A stretch of DNA of 64,000 nucleotides. It comes from Jiangella endophytica (lineage in GTDB: Bacteria; Actinomycetota; Actinomycetes; Jiangellales; Jiangellaceae). The stretch spans positions 124,001 to 188,000 of the forward strand of contig NZ_QVAI01000005.1 of the NCBI RefSeq assembly GCF_003427025.1. Reading direction: 5' to 3'. Under the pieces are notes generated by a model, which worked only from the letters and a program-made list of their open reading frames with translations, was not told the DNA's origin and searched no databases. The position numbers were made by a program, and so were the translations under genes. Positions within the stretch are counted from its first letter, which is position 1. Each line of letters begins with the position of its first letter. Shown here one piece after another: positions 33,788 through 42,047 of this stretch.

Positions 33788-35059
33788 ATGACCCTCACCT
33801 CCCTCTCGATGATCGACCGCGGCCTCACGCCCGACATCGCCGTCGACCGTTCGGTGGACCGGGCGGCCGAGTTGCTCGAACTGCGTCCGGGCGTCAACGA
33901 GCTGCTCAAGCTGCACGACCGCGAGCTCGGCGTCCAACTGCCGCTGCGCCGCGACGACGGCAGCATCACCGTCGTCCAGGGCTACCGCGTGCAGCACAAC
34001 GGCGCCCGCGGGCCGTACCTCGGTGGCCTGCGCTTCCACCCGCGGGCCGACCTGCACCAGACTCGCGCGCTGGCGTCGCTGACGACGTGGCGGTCGGCAC
34101 TGCACGGGCTGCCGTTCGGCGGCGCCCAGGGCAGCCTGCTGATGGACCCGTCCGACTACTCGACGACCGAGCTCGAGGCGCTCACCCGGCGCTACGCGCT
34201 CGCCGTCAGTCACATCATGGGGCCGCGGCTCGACATCGCCGCGCCCGACCTCAACACCGACGCACGCGTGATGGCGTGGTTCCTCGACGCCTACGGGAGC
34301 CGGCACGGGCACGGGCCGGGCGTCGTCGCTGGCAAGCCGCTCAGCCTCGGGGGCGTGCCCAGCGGCGAGGCGGCGGCCGGGCGCGGGCTGGTGTACGTGC
34401 TGGAGGCCGCGGCGCGGCGCTGGGGACTCGACCTCGGGGCGCAGCGGGTCGCGATCCAGGGCTTCGGCCACGTCGGCTCCTGGGTCGCGCGCGAGCTGTA
34501 CGTGCGCGGCGTGCGGGTGGTCGCCGTCGGCGACGCGGGCGGCGCGGTGCTGAACGAGCGCGGGTTGGACGTTCCGGAGCTGCTGCGTGCCACCGCCGCC
34601 GGGTACTCCGTCGCCGACTCCGGGGCGCCGCTGCAGCGCATCGCGCCCGACGAATTGCTGACGCTGGACTGCGACGTGCTGATCCCGGCGGCCACGGGCG
34701 AGGTGCTGACGGCATTCAATGTCGACGGCGTGCGCGCGGGCATCGTGGTCGAGGGCGCCGCCCACCCCGTCACGCCGGAGGCCGACGCCGTACTCGACGC
34801 GCGCGGGGTGCGGCTCATCCCCGACCTGCTGGCCGGCGGCGGTGCTGCCATCGCCGCGTACGCGGAGTGGGCCCAGGGCGTCGCCGGCGCGCCGTGGGAC
34901 GAGCAGCGGCTCGCGACGGAGCTGCGCGGCCGTATCGAGCGGACCTTCGCCGAGGTGGCCGAGTTCAGCGAGGAGCACGGCTGCAGCTACCGGGAGGCGG
35001 CCTACGCGCTCGCCGTCGACCGCGTCGCGACGGCACTGCAACTACGCGGCGGCTTCTGA
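33788..35059 (+). CDS. Glu/Leu/Phe/Val dehydrogenase
   Basis: A 423-residue amino-acid dehydrogenase. It has the substrate domain GGLRFHPR, the segment PFGGAQG where family members carry the catalytic lysine, and the Rossmann motif VAIQGFGHVGSW at about residue 215. Family members deaminate glutamate or branched-chain amino acids. In this family GGxKGG is usual; the segment here reads GGAQGSLLMD, with glutamine where the catalytic lysine sits. The enzyme may be catalytically altered. GGGAG lies 6 nt upstream of the start. Confidence 0.85.
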   Translation: MTLTSLSMIDRGLTPDIAVDRSVDRAAELLELRPGVNELLKLHDRELGVQLPLRRDDGSITVVQGYRVQHNGARGPYLGGLRFHPRADLHQTRALASLTTWRSALHGLPFGGAQGSLLMDPSDYSTTELEALTRRYALAVSHIMGPRLDIAAPDLNTDARVMAWFLDAYGSRHGHGPGVVAGKPLSLGGVPSGEAAAGRGLVYVLEAAARRWGLDLGAQRVAIQGFGHVGSWVARELYVRGVRVVAVGDAGGAVLNERGLDVPELLRATAAGYSVADSGAPLQRIAPDELLTLDCDVLIPAATGEVLTAFNVDGVRAGIVVEGAAHPVTPEADAVLDARGVRLIPDLLAGGGAAIAAYAEWAQGVAGAPWDEQRLATELRGRIERTFAEVAEFSEEHGCSYREAAYALAVDRVATALQLRGGF

Positions 35060-35084
35060 CGCGACGCCCGTGAGACGATCGGCC

Positions 35085-35729
35085 ATGCGATTCCTGACCG
35101 GGCAGCAGGTCGCGGCCAGCGGGCTCGACGGCTGGGCCCACCTCGGCAACGGGCTGTACACCCGGGCCGCCACGCCCGACTTCGCGACCGGCCTGGCACT
35201 GGTGAACGCCATCGGCGCGGCGGCCGAGCAGGCGAACCACCATCCCGAGCTCACCTTGCACGCCACCCACGTCGACGTCGCCTTCGTCGGCCGCGACAGG
35301 CCCGGCGTCGGCGACCGCGACGTCGCGCTCGCCCGCACCATCACCGACCTGGCGACGGCCGCCGGCCTGACGCTCGACGGCGGGTCCGTCTCGCGGATCA
35401 ACCTCGCCCTGGACACCCCCGCCACGCCCGACGTGCTGCCGTTCTGGCGGTCCCTGCTCGCCTACGAGGATCGTCCCGGCGCTCCGATGGTGCGCGACCC
35501 CGCGGGCCGGCTGCCGTCGGTGTGGTTCCAGCCGTCGGGCGCCGACGAGCCGCGCCAGCGCTGGCACCTCGATGTGTGGGTCGACCCCGCGCAGGTGGAG
35601 CCGCGGATCCAGGCATGCCTCGCGGCCGGCGGCCGGGTCGTCGACGACGAGCACGCCCCCGCGTTCTGGGTGCTGGCCGACGCCGAAGGCAACCGCTCGT
35701 GCCTGGCCACCTGGCAGGACCGCGACTGA
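35085..35729 (+). CDS. 4a-hydroxytetrahydrobiopterin dehydratase-like and VOC domain fusion
   Basis: A 214-residue protein with an N-terminal pterin-4a-carbinolamine dehydratase-like domain (LTGQQVAASGLDGWAH then ANHHPELTLHATHVDVAF, to about residue 105). A C-terminal VOC/glyoxalase-like domain (INLALDTPATPDVLPFW, then RWHLDVWVDPAQVEPRI) follows. Similar fusions occur in actinomycetes; the C-terminal half often lacks metal ligands. The substrate is unknown. It follows the amino-acid dehydrogenase by 25 bp. Confidence 0.85.
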   Translation: MRFLTGQQVAASGLDGWAHLGNGLYTRAATPDFATGLALVNAIGAAAEQANHHPELTLHATHVDVAFVGRDRPGVGDRDVALARTITDLATAAGLTLDGGSVSRINLALDTPATPDVLPFWRSLLAYEDRPGAPMVRDPAGRLPSVWFQPSGADEPRQRWHLDVWVDPAQVEPRIQACLAAGGRVVDDEHAPAFWVLADAEGNRSCLATWQDRD

Positions 35730-35746
35730 CCGCGTCCGGGCGGAGA

Positions 35747-36223
35747 TCAGGGCAGGACGTCGTCCAGTTGCGGGCCGAAACCGGCGCGCGCGGCGATCTG
35801 CAGGAGCATCTCGTCGGGATAGTTGTCGATGTCGTCGCAGATGGCGGCCAGCGCCATCGGGTCGACACCGAGATCGGCGAAGATCGTGAGGTCCCCGGCC
35901 GGCTGCACCGGGTCGTCGTCGTCCGGCAATGGCAGCCCGAGCCGCTCGACGACGTCGCGGGCCATCGGCCAGTCGGTGGCGGCGGTGACGTCGGACAGCA
36001 GCAACCGCACGTCGGCGCCGGTCAGCCGGAGCGCGTAGAAGAAGTCCTCGTCGACGGAGACGAACGCCAGCGACCCGACGTCGCCCGGCCGCTGCCGCAG
36101 CAGGTCGACCAGTCTGCCGAGGTCGTGTCCGAGCTGTCGTGGCACGGTCTCGACCTGCCAGCGTCCGTCCTCGCGGTTTGCCACGACCACGAAGTCGACG
36201 ACGCCCTCACCGTCGGACGCCAC
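35747..36223 (-). CDS. tRNA adenosine deaminase-associated protein
   Basis: A 158-residue acidic protein matching the actinobacterial TadA-associated family (TIGR03941 type). Start MASDGEGVVDFVVVANREDGRWQVE; middle GSLAFVSVDEDFFYALRL; C-terminus DDIDNYPDEMLLQIAARAGF. The molecular role is not established. It is convergent with the VOC fusion gene and on the same strand as tadA. Confidence 0.85.
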   Translation of the reverse strand: MASDGEGVVDFVVVANREDGRWQVETVPRQLGHDLGRLVDLLRQRPGDVGSLAFVSVDEDFFYALRLTGADVRLLLSDVTAATDWPMARDVVERLGLPLPDDDDPVQPAGDLTIFADLGVDPMALAAICDDIDNYPDEMLLQIAARAGFGPQLDDVLP

Positions 36224-36247
36224 CAGGACCCTCTCGGGGTGTGGCCC

Positions 36248-36460
36248 CTACGTGCTCTGCCGCAGCCGCCGGCGCAGGCCCGCGGTACGGCCGTGCCAGG
36301 GGGTGGAGCGAGCGAGCAGTGCGCGGGCCTCGGCCAGCTCGCGCAGGAACACCGCGCGCTGACGTAGGCGTGCGGCGTCGGCGACGAGCTCGCCGCCGGG
36401 GGTTGTCGGGGGATCGTCTGCACCCGAGCCGACTGGCTCGGCGATGGCGCCCTCGGGCAT
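36248..36460 (-). CDS. small helical hypothetical protein
   Basis: A 70-residue protein with a glycine-rich acidic N-terminus and an arginine/leucine-rich helix (ARLRQRAVFLRELAEARALLA). It is chosen from the ATG at 36460 because GGAGG lies 4 nt upstream. It is 25 bp upstream of the TadA-associated gene and may share its transcript. No family recognised. Confidence 0.55.
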   Translation of the reverse strand: MPEGAIAEPVGSGADDPPTTPGGELVADAARLRQRAVFLRELAEARALLARSTPWHGRTAGLRRRLRQST

Positions 36461-36609
36461 CTGGCCTCCGTTCTTCAGACGCAACCCCTGCACACTCGGG
36501 GGACGCTAGCACCAGCAGACCCACCTGGTCGAGAGCGTGCCCGGTATTCATCCGGGACCGACGTCCGACCCCGCGGTCAGCCGTCGCCGCTTTCATATAA
36601 GTTCCTGGC

Positions 36610-37251
36610 ATGCGTCTGCTGGCCGTCGATCACCCTCTCGTCGCGCACAAACTCACCGTGCTGCGCAACGTCCGCACCGACTCGCCCACCTTCCGGCGAC
36701 TGGCCGACGAGCTGGTCACGCTGCTGGCCTACGAGGCCACCCGCGAGGCGCGCGTCGACTCCGTCGAGATCCAGACGCCGGTCGCGCCGACCACCGGCGT
36801 GAAGCTCAGCTCGCCCAAGCCGCTCATCGTGCCGATCCTGCGCGCGGGCCTCGGCATGCTCGACGGCATGGCCCGGCTGGTCCCCACGGCCGAGGTCGGC
36901 TTCCTCGGCATGATCCGCGACGAGGACACCCTGCAGGCCACCACGTACGCGACGAGGCTGCCCGACGACCTCACCGGGCGGCAGTGCTACGTGCTCGACC
37001 CCATGCTCGCCACCGGCGGCACACTGGCCGCGGCCATCCGGTTCCTGGTCGACCGCGGCGCCGACGACATCACCGCCGTCTGCCTCCTGGCCGCGCCCGA
37101 AGGCGTCCAGCACCTGGACGAGGAGACGAGCGAGCTCGGCGTGCCGATCACCGTGGTGACCGCTGCGGTGGACGAGCGACTGAACGAGAAGGGCTACATC
37201 GTGCCCGGCCTCGGCGACGCCGGCGACCGTCTCTACGGCGTCGTCGACTGA
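36610..37251 (+). CDS. upp: uracil phosphoribosyltransferase
   Basis: A 213-residue Upp, which makes UMP from uracil and PRPP for pyrimidine salvage. The PRPP-binding motif is at residues 127-140 ([15 protein letters not shown]), and the C-terminal uracil-binding [12 protein letters not shown] is intact. Length is typical. No strong ribosome-binding site was seen. It is followed by a palindromic repeat and the convergent transhydrogenase operon. Confidence 0.96.
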   Translation: MRLLAVDHPLVAHKLTVLRNVRTDSPTFRRLADELVTLLAYEATREARVDSVEIQTPVAPTTGVKLSSPKPLIVPILRAGLGMLDGMARLVPTAEVGFLGMIRDEDTLQATTYATRLPDDLTGRQCYVLDPMLATGGTLAAAIRFLVDRGADDITAVCLLAAPEGVQHLDEETSELGVPITVVTAAVDERLNEKGYIVPGLGDAGDRLYGVVD

Positions 37252-37258
37252 CCGCCCT

Positions 37259-37440
37259 GGAAATGATCACGTTCAGCATGGGTGTGTTCGCTCCACGAGG
37301 CATGCATGCCTCGTGAGGCGTGAACTCGCCTGGGCCGACGTCGGAAAACGCTTGCCCCGGCACTGCCAGGACTCTGCCCGCTTCACCAGGCATGCATGGG
37401 TGGTAGAGCGGTAAGAGCCCTACTGAACGTGATCATTCCC
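37259..37440. repeat. palindromic intergenic repeat, long form (terminal inverted repeats)
   Basis: About 180 bp between convergent upp and pntB. The ends are inverted repeats of about 23 nt: left AAATGATCACGTTCAGCATG (37261-37280), and right, read on the minus strand, GAATGATCACGTTCAGTAGG (37438-37419). Inside is a perfect 22-nt palindrome at 37294-37315 centred on GCATGC, and a second GCATGCATG at 37390-37398. It belongs to the same family as 44706-44794. It may act as a bidirectional terminator or be a small non-autonomous element. Confidence 0.8.
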
Positions 37441-37447
37441 AAGCGGG

Positions 37448-38935
37448 TCAGAGCGACTTGAGCGCCGTCACGAGCGCCGTGAGCGAGGCCTTCGCGTCGC
37501 CGAACAGCAGCGTGGTCTTCGGGTCGAAGAGCAGCTCGTTCTCGATGCCGGCGAAGCCAGGGCGCATCGACCGCTTGAGGAAGACGATCGCGCCGGCATG
37601 GTCGGCGTCGAGGATCGGCATGCCGTAGATCGGCGAGCCCGGTGACGTCCGAGCCGCCGGGTTGACCACGTCGTTCGCGCCGACGACCAGCGCGACGTCG
37701 GACGTGCGGAGCTGGCCGTTCGCGGTGTCCATCTCCAGCAGCTGCTCGTACGGCACGTTCGCCTCGGCGAGCAGCACGTTCATGTGCCCCGGCATGCGGC
37801 CGGCCACCGGGTGGATCGCGTAGCCGACCTCGACGCCGCGCTTCTCGAGCAGGTCGACCAGCTCGCGGATGGTGTGCTGTGCCTGCGCGACCGCCAGGCC
37901 GTACCCCGGCACGACGATGACCTTGCGGGCGTACGCCAGCATGATCGCGACGTCGTCCGGGCCGGCCGAGCGGACCGGGCGGTCCGACACCTCGCCGCGG
38001 CCGGCGGTGGAGCCGCCCTTGAACGCGCCGAACAGGATCGACGACACCGAGCGGCCCATGGCGCGCGCCATGGCCCGGGTGAGGATCGTGCCGCTCGCCC
38101 CGACCAACGTGCCGGCCACCAGCAGCAGCGCGTTCTCCAGCACGTATCCGCCGGCCGCGACCGCCAGGCCGGTGAACGCGTTGAGCAGCGAGATGACGAT
38201 CGGCACGTCCGCGCCGCCGACGGGCAGCACCAGCAGCACCCCGGCCAGCAGCCCGACGACGGCCAGGATGATCGCCAGCGTCACGCTGCCGGTCGCGACC
38301 GTCCACACGCCCAGGCCCAGCGCCGCCACCAGCACGCCACCGAAGACGAACGGGCCGCCCGGGAAGGTGATCGGGCGGCCGGTCATCAGCTCCTGCAGCT
38401 TGAGGAACGTGATGACGGACCCGGAGAACGACACCGCGCCGATGAGGATCGTGAACGCCGTCGCCGACAAGGTCCCGGTGGTGAGCAACTGCGCCAGCCG
38501 CTCGAGCTCCTCGAGCGTGTGGCCACCGGCCTCGTCGTTGAGCGGCGCGTAGGCGAACCACCCGCCGTCGTTGAAGAACCCGTTCGGCTTGACCAGGCCC
38601 GCTCGGGCCGGCTCGGACAGCTCCAGCAGCGCGACCAGGGCCGCCGCGCCGCCGCCGACGCCGTTGAAGAGGGCGACGAGCTGCGGCATCGCGGTCATCG
38701 CGACCCGCCGGGCGCCCCACGCGCCGCCGACCGCACCGACAGCGACGGCCAGCAGGATCCAGCCGAGGTTGTCGATGTCGTAGGCGATGAACGTGACGAC
38801 GACGGCGAGCAGCGCGCCGAACGCGCCGACGAGGTTGCCGCGTCGGGCGGACTTCGGCGACGAGAGGCCCTTGAGGGCGAGGATGAAGCAGACGGCGGCG
38901 ACGACGTAGCAGACCTGCGCCCAGACGGGGATCAC
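37448..38935 (-). CDS. pntB: NAD(P) transhydrogenase subunit beta
   Basis: A 495-residue beta subunit of proton-translocating transhydrogenase. The N-terminal half has eight or so membrane helices, followed by the cytosolic NADP-binding domain (VIVVPGYGLAVAQAQHTI, about 310-325). The GTG start at 38935 overlaps the pntA2 stop by 4 nt (GTGA). With the alpha subunits it uses the proton gradient to transfer hydride from NADH to NADP+. The frame extends to 39301 but only because it runs through pntA2. Confidence 0.95.
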   Translation of the reverse strand: MIPVWAQVCYVVAAVCFILALKGLSSPKSARRGNLVGAFGALLAVVVTFIAYDIDNLGWILLAVAVGAVGGAWGARRVAMTAMPQLVALFNGVGGGAAALVALLELSEPARAGLVKPNGFFNDGGWFAYAPLNDEAGGHTLEELERLAQLLTTGTLSATAFTILIGAVSFSGSVITFLKLQELMTGRPITFPGGPFVFGGVLVAALGLGVWTVATGSVTLAIILAVVGLLAGVLLVLPVGGADVPIVISLLNAFTGLAVAAGGYVLENALLLVAGTLVGASGTILTRAMARAMGRSVSSILFGAFKGGSTAGRGEVSDRPVRSAGPDDVAIMLAYARKVIVVPGYGLAVAQAQHTIRELVDLLEKRGVEVGYAIHPVAGRMPGHMNVLLAEANVPYEQLLEMDTANGQLRTSDVALVVGANDVVNPAARTSPGSPIYGMPILDADHAGAIVFLKRSMRPGFAGIENELLFDPKTTLLFGDAKASLTALVTALKSL

Positions 38936-39258
38936 GCGCCGCCCTCCTTGACGTCCGCGGCCGGCGCATCGGCCGGCGGCCGCTTGCCGCCGAACATCTC
39001 CAGCATCCGGTCGGTGACGACGAACCCGCCGACCAGGTTCAGCGTCGCCAGGACGACGGCGATCAGCGCGACCACCAGCACGCCGGCCTCGTCCGCTGTC
39101 CCGGCCACGATGACCGCGCCGACGAGGATGACGCCGTGGATCGCGTTGGCACCGGACATCAGCGGCGTGTGCAGCGTGGACGAGACCTTCGACACGACCT
39201 CGAACCCCACGAACACCGCCAGCACGAACACCGTCAGCAGCGCGACGCCCTCGGTCAC
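38932..39258 (-). CDS. pntA2: NAD(P) transhydrogenase alpha subunit, membrane part
   Basis: A 108-residue membrane subunit with three or four hydrophobic helices and the conserved segment TPLMSGANAIHGVILVGAVIVAG. In three-gene transhydrogenases this domain is separate from the NAD-binding subunit. It starts at GTG 39258, overlapping the pntA1 stop by 4 nt, and ends 4 nt inside pntB. So all three genes are coupled. Confidence 0.93.
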   Translation of the reverse strand: MTEGVALLTVFVLAVFVGFEVVSKVSSTLHTPLMSGANAIHGVILVGAVIVAGTADEAGVLVVALIAVVLATLNLVGGFVVTDRMLEMFGGKRPPADAPAADVKEGGA

Positions 39259-40379
39259 TCGGCCTCCAGGAGCTCGCGGGTGGGTGCGTGCCGCACGACA
39301 CCGTCGTGGGTGACGGCGGCGCCGTCGACGATCTCGTCGGCGAAGTCGGGCGTGACCTTGCCGTCGGCCGTCATCAGCAGCACGAGGTTGACGACGTTGG
39401 CCGAGAACAGCCGGCTCGCGTGGACCGGCAGCTGGCTCGGCACGTTCCGGCCGCCCCACACCAGCGCCCCGCCGACGAGGATCTCGGCGCCCGCGACGCT
39501 GCCCTCGACGTTGCCGCCGGACTCAGCGGCGAGGTCGACGACGACGCTGCCGGGCTTCATCGCCTCGATCGCCGGCCGCTGGACCAGCAGCGGAGCCGCG
39601 CGCCCCGGCACGGCCGCCGTCGTGATCAGCACGTCGGACGCGGACACGTGCGGCGCCAGCAGGTCGCGCTGCAGCTGGGCGCGGTCCTCGGTCATCTCGC
39701 GCGCATAGCCGCCGGAGCCCTCGAGACTGGGCAGGTCGAGTTCGACGAACTTCGCGCCGAGACTGCGCACCTCGTCGGCCGACGCGGCGCGGACGTCGTA
39801 GGCCTGGACGCGGGCGCCCAGCCGGCGCGCCGTCGCGATGGCCTGCAGCCCGGCCACGCCGGCACCGAGCACCAGCACCTCGGCGGGCGGGATCGTGCCG
39901 GCGGCGGTCATCGAGAGCGGGAAGAACCGGGGCAGTTTCTCGGCCGCGACCAGCACCGCGCGGTATCCGCCGACCAGCGCCTGCGACGTGAGCGCGTCCA
40001 TCGACTGCGCCCGCGAGATGCGCGGCACCAGCTCCAGCGAGAACGCCGTCACGCCGGCGTCGCGGGCGGCCCGGACGACGTCCAGCTCCTGCGTCGCGGG
40101 CAGGAGGGAGACGGTGACGGCGCCGCTGCGCAGCGCCGCGAGGCGCTCGGGCGGCAGCGGCTGCACCGAGACGACGACCTCGGCGCCGGCGAGCGCGTCG
40201 CCGGCGACGATCGTCGCGCCGGCGGCCTCGTACGCCTCGTCGGTGTGCAGGGCGCCCAGTCCGGCTCCGGACTCGACGGCGACCTCGAGGCCGGCGCTGG
40301 TCAGCCGGCCGACGAGGTCAGGGACCAGCGCCACCCGGCGCTCGTGCTCACGGGTTTCGGCGGCGACGACGACCTTCAT
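39255..40379 (-). CDS. pntA1: NAD(P) transhydrogenase alpha subunit, NAD-binding part
   Basis: A 374-residue soluble NAD(H)-binding subunit related to alanine dehydrogenase. It shows the start MKVVVAAETREHERRVALVPD, the RAQSMDALTSQALVGGYRAVL segment and the Rossmann GAGVAGLQAIATARRLGA at about 177-194. It is the first gene of the operon. No regulator is adjacent. Confidence 0.95.
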   Translation of the reverse strand: MKVVVAAETREHERRVALVPDLVGRLTSAGLEVAVESGAGLGALHTDEAYEAAGATIVAGDALAGAEVVVSVQPLPPERLAALRSGAVTVSLLPATQELDVVRAARDAGVTAFSLELVPRISRAQSMDALTSQALVGGYRAVLVAAEKLPRFFPLSMTAAGTIPPAEVLVLGAGVAGLQAIATARRLGARVQAYDVRAASADEVRSLGAKFVELDLPSLEGSGGYAREMTEDRAQLQRDLLAPHVSASDVLITTAAVPGRAAPLLVQRPAIEAMKPGSVVVDLAAESGGNVEGSVAGAEILVGGALVWGGRNVPSQLPVHASRLFSANVVNLVLLMTADGKVTPDFADEIVDGAAVTHDGVVRHAPTRELLEAE

Positions 40380-40531
40380 CGCCCGCAGACGTTACCCGTC
40401 AACGTGGGGTGATCGACAGAGGTTTGCCACGTGTTGGTCGGTCCCGTAGGGGACGAGCCCTCCCGTGGATGGAGACGAAACGCCGTTCACCGGGGACAAT
40501 GGAAGGAGCACCCTTTGAGAAAGGACACGCC

Positions 40532-40714
40532 ATGGGCAAGAACACCGGTTGGATCGTCGGAGGAGCAGCCGCGGTGATCCTCGCGCTCTGGCTGCTGCCC
40601 TTCTGGCTCTTCGTCGTGCTGCTGATCGGCATCCCGGTCGCCGGCTACCTCGTGCTCGACCCGTCGCAGCGGCGCCGCCTGCGCGGCCGCCGGAACCGGC
40701 AGATCGGACAGTAG
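40532..40714 (+). CDS. 60-residue membrane protein
   Basis: A single hydrophobic segment of two closely spaced helices (IVGGAAAVILALWLLPFWLFVVLLIGIPVAGYLVL) followed by a very basic tail (RRRLRGRRNRQIGQ). ATG 40532 has an A/G-rich stretch (GAGAAAGGA) 7-8 nt upstream. A frame to 40409 exists but its N-terminus looks non-coding. Function unknown. Confidence 0.65.
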   Translation: MGKNTGWIVGGAAAVILALWLLPFWLFVVLLIGIPVAGYLVLDPSQRRRLRGRRNRQIGQ

Positions 40715-40810
40715 ACAGTTTCACCAGAAGCGTGCGGCGTAGATGCCGCATTCACATCGTAGACACCGGACCCGCATGGTCGTAGTCTCCTCGGTGACGA
40801 GGAGGTCGCC

Positions 40811-42016
40811 ATGCGGGTCCGTGCGCTCATCACGCTGGTCGCCATTGGCACGCTGCCGCTGGTCACAGCCGGCGGTCTGACCCCGACGGCGCCGGCGGCG
40901 GCCGAGGCGCAGGTGCTCGCCGCACCGTCCGGGTACGCGCTGAGCTGGGCCGACGAGTTCGACGGCACGACGGTCGACACCAGCCGCTGGGACTTCCGCA
41001 CCAGCAAGCCGTGGAACGGCTGGAGCACGCAGCTGCCCGAGAACGTCAGTGTCGGCGGCGGGGTCATGACCATCCGGCTCTGCCCCGAGGCGACCTCCGG
41101 ACCGGCGTGCACACCGACCACCGCCGCCACCGATTACACCGGCGGCGGCCTGATCAGCAAGGACCGGCCACGCTACGGGTACTACGAGGTCCGGGCCCGA
41201 ACGAACGTGGGCTCAGGCTGGCACTCGGCGTTCTGGTCGGCGCAGGTCGGTGCCACCGGCGCGTTCACCGAGATCGACGGGTTCGAGATCGACTCGCACG
41301 TCCCCGGCGACGCGCGGCACAACGTCATCGCCTGGAACCACGGCGGCCACCTGACCAGCGGGATCGACGAGCTGGGCTTCGACAGCTCGGCCGACTGGCA
41401 CGTCTACGGCTACGAGTGGCGCGAGACCGAGGTGCGGTTCTTCGTCGACGGCGTCCTGGCATGGAGCACGCCGTATTCGCAGAGCACCTACGTCCACAAC
41501 TTCCTCAACGTCTGGCTGACCACCATCGCCATCGACCTCAACAACAGCCCCGGAGTCGACGACAGCGCGCTGCCGGGCGCGGTGCAGTGGGACTACGTCC
41601 GCTTCTACGAGCGCGACGTCTACGGCGACAACGACGACCCCGCCGGTGGGTACACGGAGTCCGGAACCGGCTGGGCGGCCTCCGGTCTGCCCGCGTTCGG
41701 CCGGCTGACCAGCCGTTACAGCTGCGTCGCGGGCGCGGCGGCCACGTGGACGCTGCGGCCCCCGTCGACCGGCGCCTACCGGGCCTACCTGTACCGCCTC
41801 GGCGGCGACGGAGGCCAGCCCGACGCTCCGGTGACGGTGGCCGACGGCGACACGCCGCTCGCCTCCGCGGCGGTCGACTTCAACACCACCGGGAACGCGT
41901 GGGTTCCCGTCGGCGGCGCGCTGTCGCTGACCGCCGGCCGGCCCTACACCGTGCGCCTCGAGCGGACCGGCGCCGGCTGCGTCCGCGCCGACGCCGTCAA
42001 GTTCGTCCGTCAGTGA
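40811..42016 (+). CDS. secreted GH16 glycoside hydrolase with C-terminal golvesin-like domain
   Basis: A 401-residue secreted enzyme. Signal peptide (ALITLVAIGTLPLVTAGG, cleavage near AEA). The GH16 jelly-roll holds the catalytic motif E154-I-D156-G-F-E159 (FTEIDGFEID). A C-terminal domain of about 125 residues (YTESGTGWAASGLPAFGRL to VRADAVKFV) resembles golvesin/carbohydrate-binding modules. GH16 enzymes cleave beta-1,3/1,4-glucans, laminarin or galactans. The specificity is unclear. It is followed after 31 bp by a longer paralogue. Confidence 0.92.
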   Translation: MRVRALITLVAIGTLPLVTAGGLTPTAPAAAEAQVLAAPSGYALSWADEFDGTTVDTSRWDFRTSKPWNGWSTQLPENVSVGGGVMTIRLCPEATSGPACTPTTAATDYTGGGLISKDRPRYGYYEVRARTNVGSGWHSAFWSAQVGATGAFTEIDGFEIDSHVPGDARHNVIAWNHGGHLTSGIDELGFDSSADWHVYGYEWRETEVRFFVDGVLAWSTPYSQSTYVHNFLNVWLTTIAIDLNNSPGVDDSALPGAVQWDYVRFYERDVYGDNDDPAGGYTESGTGWAASGLPAFGRLTSRYSCVAGAAATWTLRPPSTGAYRAYLYRLGGDGGQPDAPVTVADGDTPLASAAVDFNTTGNAWVPVGGALSLTAGRPYTVRLERTGAGCVRADAVKFVRQ

Positions 42017-42047
42017 TCCCCGCCCCGAAGGTTCAGGAGGTCATCAC

